From: Candidatus Aminicenantota bacterium
GTDB lineage: Bacteria > Acidobacteriota > Aminicenantia > UBA2199
Assembly (NCBI GenBank): GCA_020355945.1
Contig: CP070627.1
Location: 726,096 to 738,739, forward strand
Direction of reading: 5' to 3'
DNA: 12,644 bases
Positions 1-6,260 of this stretch are shown here, piece after piece. A model generated the notes under the pieces. That model did not search any database and was not told the DNA's origin. It worked only from the letters and a program-made list of their open reading frames with translations. Numbering within the stretch: the first letter of the stretch is position 1; the number at the start of each line of letters is the position of its first letter. Position numbers and translations under genes: made by a program.

Positions 1-1346
1 GGCTCGGGCCGGCCAGCAATGTCTACCCCGTATTCAAAGATGGCTGCAGCTCCGTCCACATCCCGATAATCGACCTGTATCCCCCAGTCCCTGTTTGTGC
101 TTCCCAGTCTCCCGGGTACGATGAGTAGGTAAGCCTTATTTTGCTCACGCATGCCGCGGTTGATTTCAGAGATTTTCCTTCTTACTTCATCATGTTTGTC
201 TTTGGTATACGAAAGCGGGGAGACAACTACGGTATACTCGATTCCTTCCTTGATACCATGCCCCTGGAGACTCTTGATTGATAAGTAAGTATGCTCTATA
301 TTTTCGGGAATTTTTATGGCTTCGAACTTCAACTGGGGCAATTGTGTAAGCTGAACGACGTGGAAGTAGCCAGTTTCAGTATCTAGTTTTTTAAAATCGA
401 TGTTAAATACGAATTCTATTTGGAAATGAGAAGAGATCTTTGCAGAAATTACTTCCATTATTGTATTCAATCCGTTTTTGAAGTTGAAATGATTGTTTTG
501 TATCAATTCTTCTATGGTGATCAGGTTGTTAGATATACCCAATTTTTTAATTTTGTGATAGTTGGCGAACCGGACATGAAGTATTTTCATGGTTTCCAGC
601 TCCTCTCCACTGAGCCAATTATTTTTTGTCATATCCAGTGCATAAAAAAATTGTTGCCCTTTCCCGGTTATCAAGAATCTCAGGGGAATCGGGTTTTTTA
701 TGGTGGCCATGGAAATTACCGGGAAATCATCCAGTACCGTGGCATACCCATGTCCGAATGCGATCCGGGCGAAGCCTTCATTTTTATCCTGTGTCTTAAG
801 TGCATAAGGGAAAAAAGAGTTGGCCACGCCAGAGATATAAGGATAGTAGAATGGGCCGGCAAGCGTATCGTCAAAAATGCCGGGGATAGGATTGATGACA
901 ATGGCCATTTTCTCTGTGCTTTCCCCCTGTTGTTTCTTAAGAAAATCGTTATATATATGATAGACTGCCAGCTTAAGTTGGTTGAATCTTACATTTTTGT
1001 CAGGATGATTATTGGGGATCATGAAGGAAGCGTTTTCTCCAGCATGGATCGGACCTGTCTTTTCCGATGCCAGCCAGGCCTCGTTAGTGGCAGAAGAACG
1101 CACGCCAATAGGAATATCTCTCATTTCTTCAAGGATGTCATTCAAGAGGTTCAACTCTGCGCTGCCAAACTGTCCACGTTGGTTTTGAAATTTATCGAAA
1201 AAGCTGGTGGAGAGTATACGGCTTTTCAGTTTTTTGGTTTGAGGAATATGGCATTCATTTATCTGTACTAATCCGGCTCCTTTTCCTCCCGGCGAACCGC
1301 TGCCGTATATTTTTATATCCCCGGGCTTATCGTATATTTTTGGCAT
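1..1346 (-). CDS. PPDK_N-like ATP-grasp protein, paralog A (partial; C-terminus beyond left edge)
   Basis: The frame is open from an ATG at 1346 to the window edge: 448 codons, with a TAG directly upstream in frame, so the start is fixed. I read it by translating the minus strand. It aligns by eye with the ATP-grasp part of the three plus-strand paralogs: SPGGKGAGL (about residues 18-26), GVRSSATNE (81-89), FMIPNN (108-113), FYYPYISGVANSFFPY (166-181), FQIEFVFN (308-315) and YLLIVPGRLGST (406-417). From the alignment about 75 residues are missing off the left edge. It is the most diverged of the four: the usual RSSS-x-x-ED is RSSATNEA, the Q-x-RP that closes the ATP site in the others reads VQLTQLP, and GRWG is GRLG. 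It lies 78 bp downstream of gdhA on the same strand, so cotranscription is possible. No signal peptide or membrane segment is seen. Function is unknown; ATP binding may be weakened or lost. PEP synthase activity is unlikely. Confidence 0.85.
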   Translation of the reverse strand, partial: MPKIYDKPGDIKIYGSGSPGGKGAGLVQINECHIPQTKKLKSRILSTSFFDKFQNQRGQFGSAELNLLNDILEEMRDIPIGVRSSATNEAWLASEKTGPIHAGENASFMIPNNHPDKNVRFNQLKLAVYHIYNDFLKKQQGESTEKMAIVINPIPGIFDDTLAGPFYYPYISGVANSFFPYALKTQDKNEGFARIAFGHGYATVLDDFPVISMATIKNPIPLRFLITGKGQQFFYALDMTKNNWLSGEELETMKILHVRFANYHKIKKLGISNNLITIEELIQNNHFNFKNGLNTIMEVISAKISSHFQIEFVFNIDFKKLDTETGYFHVVQLTQLPQLKFEAIKIPENIEHTYLSIKSLQGHGIKEGIEYTVVVSPLSYTKDKHDEVRRKISEINRGMREQNKAYLLIVPGRLGSTNRDWGIQVDYRDVDGAAAIFEYGVDIAGRPE

Positions 1347-1375
1347 CTAGACAACATATCCCTTTAGAGGAACTG

Positions 1376-1407
1376 AGAATGTGGAAGGTGTATCCCTTCC
1401 ACATTCT
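1376..1407 (-). terminator. Perfect inverted repeat between gdhA and paralog A
   Basis: Arms GAATGTGGAAGG (1377-1388) and CCTTCCACATTC (1395-1406) pair perfectly around a 6-nt loop, and A1376-T1407 adds a thirteenth pair. The hairpin lies about 18 nt after the gdhA stop and 30 nt before the paralog A start. Read in the minus direction it is preceded by ten A's (from the stop codon on) but not followed by a clean U-tract. Read in the plus direction it has a ten-T tract a few bases downstream, but no plus-strand gene lies upstream. It could be a partial or bidirectional terminator or an mRNA-processing hairpin that sets A lower than gdhA. The structure is clear; the role is inferred. Confidence 0.4.
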
Positions 1408-1424
1408 TTGTACCAGTTTTTTTT

Positions 1425-2792
1425 TTAGACCAATCCTTGTTCCATCATGGCATTGGCGACCTTGAGGAAACCTCCTATGTTGGCGCCATTGACATAGTTG
1501 CCGGGTGTTCCATAGGCTTCTGATGATTCTTTGGCTGTTTGATGGATACTTTTCATGATATTATGAAGGCGGTTGTCCACTTCTTCTCTTGACCATCCCA
1601 GCATGAGGCTATTCTGTGACATCTCAAGCCCGGAAACCGCGACACCCCCGGCATTGGCTGCTTTACCCGGGCCATAGAGTACTTTGGCATCCAGGAATAA
1701 ATCCACTGCCTCGTTGGTGCAGGGCATGTTGGCTCCTTCGGAGATAACGTAAACTCCGTTGTCCAGGAGATTTTGAGCATCTTTGCGGTTAATCTCGTTT
1801 TGGGTGGCACTGGGAAAAGCGCAGTCAGCTTTATGATTCCATAGGGGATTATAATCCAGGCTGGAATCCACCGGGGTGTAAGAAGCACTCCTGTATACGT
1901 CCGTGTATTCCTTGATCCTGCCCCTGCGTATGTTTTTCAACTCCATGACATAGGCAAGCTTTTCAGAATTAATACCTTCAGGATCGTAGATATAGCCGTT
2001 GGAGTCAGACAGGGTGACAACTTTTCCCCCCAGGTGGTTGATTTTCTCTACCGTATACTGGGACACGTTGCCGGCCCCGGATACAAGACATAACTTGCCC
2101 TCCAATGTTTCGCTCCTGGTATTGAGCATTTCCGCGGCAAAGTAAACAGCACCGTATCCGGTGGCTTCAGGGCGAATTAGCGATCCTCCCCAGTCCAGGC
2201 CTTTACCCGTTAACACTCCGGTGAATTCATTTCTCAGCTTTTTGTATTGACCGAAAAGAAACCCGATTTCCCGGGCGCCTACGCCGATATCTCCGGCCGG
2301 AACATCCGTATGGGGGCCAAGATGCCGGAAAAGCTCGCTCATGAAAGACTGGCAGAAACGCATAACCTCGTTATCACTCTTACCCTTGGGATCGAAATCA
2401 GAACCTCCTTTTCCTCCTCCCATGGGAAGAGTGGTCAGGCTGTTTTTAAAAACCTGTTCGAAGGCAAGAAATTTCAGGATTCCCAGGTTTACGGTTGAAT
2501 GGAAGCGAAGCCCTCCTTTGTAAGGACCAATGGCGCTGTTCATCTCAATCCTGTATCCCCGGTTAATATGGATTTCCCCGTTGTCATCCATCCAGGGGAC
2601 GCGAAACATGATGACCCGTTCCGGCTCTGCGATCCGTTCCAGCAGCTTTGCTTTCCTGTACTCCGGGTGCTTTTCGAAGACCAGGGAGAGGGACCTGGCC
2701 ACTTCCTCCGCGGCCTGATGAAACTCAGGTTCATTTGGGTTTTTTGCTTTTAATTTACCCATGAAATCCGTAACGTAATTATTCGTACTCAT
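1425..2792 (-). CDS. gdhA: NADP-type glutamate dehydrogenase
   Basis: This 455-residue protein catalyses reversible reductive amination of 2-oxoglutarate with ammonia to glutamate, a cytoplasmic ammonia-assimilation step in the hexameric GDH family. Length and sequence match E. coli-type GdhA along the whole chain. The active-site motifs are intact: GPYKGGLRFH (substrate lysine), PMGGGKGGSDFDPKGKS (catalytic lysine in the family signature), DVPAGDIGVGAREIG (catalytic aspartate), TGKGLDWGGSLIRPEATGYG, the Rossmann motif SGAGNVSQY, EGANMPCTNEA and NAGGVAVSGLEMSQNS (substrate serine). An ATG 18 nt further upstream (2810) is in frame, but AAGGAGGTG sits between the two ATGs, 5 nt before the ATG at 2792, so the shorter form is chosen. 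It is divergent from paralog B and followed by paralog A. The NADP preference is inferred from similarity to E. coli GdhA, not from a tested motif. It is a useful intact reference for the altered GDH homologue at 6261. Confidence 0.96.
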   Translation of the reverse strand: MSTNNYVTDFMGKLKAKNPNEPEFHQAAEEVARSLSLVFEKHPEYRKAKLLERIAEPERVIMFRVPWMDDNGEIHINRGYRIEMNSAIGPYKGGLRFHSTVNLGILKFLAFEQVFKNSLTTLPMGGGKGGSDFDPKGKSDNEVMRFCQSFMSELFRHLGPHTDVPAGDIGVGAREIGFLFGQYKKLRNEFTGVLTGKGLDWGGSLIRPEATGYGAVYFAAEMLNTRSETLEGKLCLVSGAGNVSQYTVEKINHLGGKVVTLSDSNGYIYDPEGINSEKLAYVMELKNIRRGRIKEYTDVYRSASYTPVDSSLDYNPLWNHKADCAFPSATQNEINRKDAQNLLDNGVYVISEGANMPCTNEAVDLFLDAKVLYGPGKAANAGGVAVSGLEMSQNSLMLGWSREEVDNRLHNIMKSIHQTAKESSEAYGTPGNYVNGANIGGFLKVANAMMEQGLV

Positions 2793-2795
2793 AGA

Positions 2796-2804
2796 CACCT
2801 CCTT
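2796..2804 (-). promoter_or_regulatory. Strong Shine-Dalgarno for gdhA that decides the start
   Basis: The minus strand reads AAGGAGGTG, then 3 nt, then ATG at 2792 (5 nt from the AAGGAGG core). This near-perfect anti-SD complement lies inside the codons that would follow the upstream ATG at 2810, so initiation at 2792 is much better supported. Confidence 0.8.
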
Positions 2805-2999
2805 GTTCATTGAAAATTTTATATAATCGCTGTTTTGTAAACGATAATTTGTAATGAGTCGATCTGGATTTCGATTTCATAGGATAAATTACCATAATAA
2901 TGTTATAGATTTATTGGATTACTATTATGATTTTAATAAATATTTAAATGGGGAGATGGCTGTCTTTTTTTTTTAATTTTTTATTATTATAATATACAA
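2805..2999. promoter_or_regulatory. AT-rich divergent intergenic region between gdhA and paralog B
   Basis: About 190 bp of AT-rich DNA must hold the promoters of both divergent genes. Visible elements are a T-rich tract at about 2965-2982, a perfect TATAAT at 2988-2993, and a 9-bp imperfect inverted repeat (CATAATAAT at 2893-2901, ACTATTATG at 2921-2929, one mismatch). In AT-rich DNA such a repeat has weak significance as an operator. I saw no ORF, riboswitch or RNA gene. No clear promoter pair can be named for gdhA. Confidence 0.5.
2988..2993 (+). promoter_or_regulatory. TATAAT box 6 nt before the paralog B start codon
   Basis: A perfect TATAAT ends 6 nt before the ATG at 3000. If used as a -10 element, transcription would begin at or within a few bases of the ATG, giving a leaderless or near-leaderless mRNA. 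There is no purine-rich ribosome-binding site in the 20 nt before the ATG and no TTGACA-like -35 box at the right distance. It may simply be AT-rich leader sequence, since Bacteroidetes often do without a Shine-Dalgarno. Confidence 0.3.
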
Positions 3000-5954
3000 A
3001 TGATAATTCACCAGGATTACCAGCACCAGTTTGGCATATTTCATGACCTGATCAAATTCAGGGTTAGGGAGATACTACTGGTATCCAGTTTTTATGATGC
3101 CTTTGTACTGGAGGAGGATGGGAGATTATCGGAAAAGATTTTCAGTGAATATGTCGATTTAAATCTCAGGTTTATTCCAAGGATACTGAGGGTTTCAAGC
3201 GCTGAAGAGGCGTTGAGAATGATGGGAAAACATACTTTTGACCTGGTTATCACCATGACAAGGATTGCCGACATGAACCCGCTGGAGTTCGGTGCCAGGG
3301 TAAAGAAATTAAACCCGGGAATCCCGGTTATCCTGCTGACCAATGAATGGTTACAGGTGGAACAGTTAATTCAATTAAGGGAGAGCAAAAGCATTGAAAA
3401 GGTTTTTTACTGGACCGGTGATACCAGGATACTGCTGGCTATAATAAAGTATATCGAGGATTTAAAGAACGTTGATAATGATATCCGGCTTGGAGTGAGG
3501 GTAATATTCATCATCGAAGATTCTCCGAGATTCTATTCCAATTTACTTCCATTGATCTATACGGAAATAATGACCCAGACTCGACGGTTGATTTCCGAAG
3601 GGGTGAATGATCTGCACAGGCAACTGCGAATGAGAGCCAGGCCTAAAATACTCATGGCAGAGACTTATGAACAAGGCCTGGAATTATACAGGAAGTATAA
3701 GGAAAATCTCCTGGGTATCATATCTGACCTTAAGTTTCCCAGGAAGGGCAAACTGGATAACGAGGCCGGTTTCGTATTGGCCAGGAAAATCAAAAAAGAG
3801 ATTCCCGATTTACCTTTTTTGATCCAGTCTTCTTACTTGAGAGAGAGGAGAATCACTTTCACCAACGGTTTGGATTTCCTGGATAAGAATTCGGATAATC
3901 TACTGCATGATCTCAGAGGATTCATCCTCTCTAATTTTGGCTTTGGAGACTTTGTTTTCAAGGATCCGGCAGGTAAGGAAATCTGCAGGGCAAAGAATCT
4001 ATATGAATTTGAAAAAATGGTTCAAACAATCCCGGAGGAATCATTGATTTATCATGGGGAAAGGAATCATATTTCAATCTGGATGAGAGCAAGAACTGAA
4101 TTTGAAGCGGCAGAAAGACTACGACCTATGAAAGTATCGGATTTTAAGAGTGTCGATGATCTTCGTCAATTCATCCTCCAGGAAGTACAAAGACTCATCC
4201 GCAAATATCAACATACCGTTATAACTGATTTTCATCAAATCCGGTTCGATTCCCGGGGTTCTTTTATAAGACTGGGAACCGGGTCTCTTGGGGGAAAAGC
4301 CAGGGGAATCGCCTTTTTAAATACACTTCTGACTCAGACCGCACTGGTTGATAAATTCCGGGATATTACCATAAAAACCCCGCAAACCTTTGTTATTTGC
4401 AGTGATGTCTTTGAAGAATTCATCCGGGTCAATAACCTGCAGGAGTTTTCCATTTTAGAATCCGAAGATGAAAAGATTGCCAGGAAATTCCTGGACGCGG
4501 AATTACCGGATAAATTGTTAAAAGACCTGGAAACGCTGCTGGAAAACATCAAATACCCGGTTGCCGTTCGATCTTCCAGTATCCTGGAGGATTCGCAAAT
4601 GCTCCCTTTTGCCGGTCTTTACTCCACTTACATGCTTCCCAACAATAATACCGATCTTAGTACTCGATTAAAACATCTAAGCAGCGCTGTAAAACATGTT
4701 TTTGCCTCTGTATTCTATAAATCCTCCAGGGAGTATATTCGAAATACCAATTTCAGGATTGAAGAAGAAAAGATGGCTGTTATTATCCAGGAATTGGTTG
4801 GCCAGGATTATAATGGCCGGTTTTACCCGGTGATATCCGGGGTTGCGCAATCATACAATTTTTATCCTTACTCTCATATGAAGCCCGAGGATGGAATTGT
4901 TCAACTTGCGCTGGGTCTTGGTATTATCATTGTGGAAGGAGCCCGGATTTTCATGTTCTCCCCGGCATATCCCAAAATGAATCCGCCTTTCTCCTCTGTA
5001 AAAGAATACATGAAGAAATCTCAAACTTATTTTTATGCGCTGGATCTTTTAAAGAGAGATATAGAAATCAGCCATGATGAGAAGCTTACTTTAAGGAAAC
5101 TTGAGCTAAAGGATGCTGAAAAAGATGATACGCTGCGTTTTGTCGCCAGCACCTACTCTGCCCAGGATGATGCCATTAGAGACACCGTTTCCACGAAAGG
5201 TCCCCGGATCCTTACTTTTGCCAATGTCCTGAAATATGACATTTTTCCCCTGGCCGAGATTTTAAGGGAGATTTTAAAAATCGGTTATGAGTCATTCGGT
5301 TCTCACATTGAAATTGAATTTGCCCTTAACCTGCATAAAGAGGCGGACAAGAAGCAGGAGTTTAATTTGCTGCAGATCAGGCCGATGATAGCGGGAAGGG
5401 AGAGCATGGAAGTTTCGCTGGATAATGTCAACCCGGGACGTATCGTATGTAAATCCGTCCACTCCATGGGGAATGGAATTTTCAAAAATTTATTCGATAT
5501 CGTTTATGTTGATCCGGGACGTTTTAATCCTTCAAAAAGCCAATTGATTGCCGATGAAGTGGGAAAGATCAATCAAAAATTTATTGACGCTGACGAAAGT
5601 TATATCCTGATTGGTTTCGGAAGATGGGGGACCTCCGATCCCAGGCTCGGTATCCCGGTTAAATGGCATCAAATTTCAAAAGCAAAACTGATTATTGAAT
5701 CCAACCTGGATGATTTTTACGCGGAACCCTCTCAAGGAAGTCATTTTTTTCACAATATGATCTCTTTAAAATTGGGGTATTTCCACATAAAGGAATCGGT
5801 AGATGATGAATTTATCATGTGGAATTGGATAAAAAAACAAAGAATCCATCAGCAAACAGAACATGTAAGGCATATCAGGTTCCCGGATCCCTTGATGGTA
5901 AAAATAGATGCGCGGGTGTCTACAGGAGTGGTCTTTAAATCCAATGACTATTAA
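3000..5954 (+). CDS. Tandem receiver-like domains fused to PPDK_N-like ATP-grasp protein, paralog B
   Basis: This 984-residue soluble protein has four parts. Residues about 24-155 look like a degenerate receiver domain: ILLVSS strand, FDLVITMTR where the phospho-acceptor aspartate would be, and PVILLTN. Residues about 167-312 look like a fuller receiver: acidic pair E173-D174, candidate phospho-acceptor D243 in IISDLKFPR, S277/S278 and K296, with a long insert after the first strand. Residues about 420-796 are a PPDK_N ATP-grasp domain: GSLGGKARG (428-436), VRSSSILEDS (523-532), EIEFAL (771-776), LLQIRPM (790-796). Residues about 810-984 form a module shared with paralogs A, C and D: GFGRWGTSD (872-880), GIPVK, PSQGSHFFHN (910-919). 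The phosphohistidine and PEP/pyruvate barrel domains of true PEP synthase are absent. Automated tools may call it PEP synthase; I think that is wrong. A role as a phosphorylation-responsive ATP-dependent regulator or kinase is inference. The start rests on the first ATG after AT-rich DNA without a Shine-Dalgarno, so it is slightly uncertain. Confidence 0.9.
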   Translation: MIIHQDYQHQFGIFHDLIKFRVREILLVSSFYDAFVLEEDGRLSEKIFSEYVDLNLRFIPRILRVSSAEEALRMMGKHTFDLVITMTRIADMNPLEFGARVKKLNPGIPVILLTNEWLQVEQLIQLRESKSIEKVFYWTGDTRILLAIIKYIEDLKNVDNDIRLGVRVIFIIEDSPRFYSNLLPLIYTEIMTQTRRLISEGVNDLHRQLRMRARPKILMAETYEQGLELYRKYKENLLGIISDLKFPRKGKLDNEAGFVLARKIKKEIPDLPFLIQSSYLRERRITFTNGLDFLDKNSDNLLHDLRGFILSNFGFGDFVFKDPAGKEICRAKNLYEFEKMVQTIPEESLIYHGERNHISIWMRARTEFEAAERLRPMKVSDFKSVDDLRQFILQEVQRLIRKYQHTVITDFHQIRFDSRGSFIRLGTGSLGGKARGIAFLNTLLTQTALVDKFRDITIKTPQTFVICSDVFEEFIRVNNLQEFSILESEDEKIARKFLDAELPDKLLKDLETLLENIKYPVAVRSSSILEDSQMLPFAGLYSTYMLPNNNTDLSTRLKHLSSAVKHVFASVFYKSSREYIRNTNFRIEEEKMAVIIQELVGQDYNGRFYPVISGVAQSYNFYPYSHMKPEDGIVQLALGLGIIIVEGARIFMFSPAYPKMNPPFSSVKEYMKKSQTYFYALDLLKRDIEISHDEKLTLRKLELKDAEKDDTLRFVASTYSAQDDAIRDTVSTKGPRILTFANVLKYDIFPLAEILREILKIGYESFGSHIEIEFALNLHKEADKKQEFNLLQIRPMIAGRESMEVSLDNVNPGRIVCKSVHSMGNGIFKNLFDIVYVDPGRFNPSKSQLIADEVGKINQKFIDADESYILIGFGRWGTSDPRLGIPVKWHQISKAKLIIESNLDDFYAEPSQGSHFFHNMISLKLGYFHIKESVDDEFIMWNWIKKQRIHQQTEHVRHIRFPDPLMVKIDARVSTGVVFKSNDY

Positions 5955-6025
5955 CCATTTGTTTGATTTCCGTTATGATTGTATTAGCTGTAATTCTTCC
6001 AAATCCACCGTCAAAATATGTAAAC

Positions 6026-6052
6026 CACGAAGGACACGAAGGGCACGAAGGA
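6026..6052. repeat. Three tandem 9-nt units, CACGAAGGR
   Basis: Units CACGAAGGA (6026-6034), CACGAAGGG (6035-6043) and CACGAAGGA (6044-6052) are directly adjacent and followed by an A-rich run. From memory, similar CACGAAGGA-type arrays are dispersed in intergenic DNA of Bacteroidetes-like genomes; I cannot confirm that here. Confidence 0.85.
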
Positions 6053-6099
6053 AAAAAGAGTATCCAAACCATCCCAATGAAAAGTTTTTGGAGGTGTTG

Positions 6100-6137
6100 G
6101 AACCTTTTTTCAAAAAGGTTCTGACCCGCCGGAGGCA
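6100..6137. repeat. Hairpin plus CCGCCGGAGGCA element, copy 1
   Basis: GAACCTTTTT (6100-6109) pairs with AAAAAGGTTC (6112-6121), and CCGCCGGAGGCA follows at 6126-6137. The same 12-mer follows a different hairpin at 12616-12627. Aligned without gaps from the loop T-run to the 12-mer, the two copies agree at about 24 of 33 positions, and most differences lie in the stem. This looks like a dispersed intergenic repeat. Confidence 0.6.
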
Positions 6138-6171
6138 ATGGTTGATGGTGGATTTAGGTTTTTTCGCCTAC

Positions 6172-6198
6172 TTGACATTAATGGATGATTGGGATAAT
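6172..6198 (+). promoter_or_regulatory. Possible promoter for the GDH homologue / C / D block
   Basis: TTGACA (6172-6177) is followed after 15 nt by GATAAT (6193-6198), a 5/6 match to the sigma-70 -10 box. The spacer is shorter than the usual 17, and Bacteroidetes often use a different primary sigma consensus, so this is weak. Its position 63 nt before the start codon is plausible. Confidence 0.3.
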
Positions 6199-6205
6199 AA
6201 TAAGG

Positions 6206-6238
6206 TGTCACTGTTTCGGGAACTATTTTTTAGTGACA
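6206..6238. repeat. 7-bp inverted repeat in the leader of the GDH homologue
   Basis: TGTCACT (6206-6212) and AGTGACA (6232-6238) are perfect inverted copies separated by 19 nt, just downstream of the possible -10 box. It could be an operator or a leader hairpin, or chance. Confidence 0.3.
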
Positions 6239-6260
6239 GATTAATAAAAGGACACAGGTA

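Larger units (their letters stand above)
5955..6260. other. Spacer with repeats and promoter-like sequence, no convincing gene
   Basis: These 306 bp separate paralog B from the GDH homologue. A 117-codon frame (5908-6261) crosses them, but it overlaps the end of B, and part of its Arg-rich sequence comes from the 9-nt tandem repeat, so I do not call it a gene. The spacer holds the tandem repeat (6026-6052), a hairpin plus CCGCCGGAGGCA element (6100-6137), a promoter-like pair (6172-6198) and a small inverted repeat (6206-6238). The three plus-strand genes after it are probably transcribed separately from B. Confidence 0.7.

Noticed and set aside
420..1271. 283-codon open frame on the plus strand
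   Set aside because: It lies entirely antisense to paralog A, whose minus-strand frame has clear PPDK_N family motifs; the plus-strand product resembles nothing I recognise.
2793..2810. Longer gdhA start (ATG at 2810)
   Set aside because: The Shine-Dalgarno AAGGAGGTG sits between the two ATGs and is correctly spaced only for the ATG at 2792.
2893..2929. Imperfect inverted repeat as a divergent operator
   Set aside because: Nine AT-rich bases with one mismatch are expected by chance in such AT-rich DNA; mentioned only as part of the intergenic entry.
3000..5954. Annotation of paralog B (and C, D) as PEP synthase or pyruvate phosphate dikinase
   Set aside because: Only the N-terminal ATP-grasp part is present; the phosphohistidine motif and PEP/pyruvate-binding barrel are missing.
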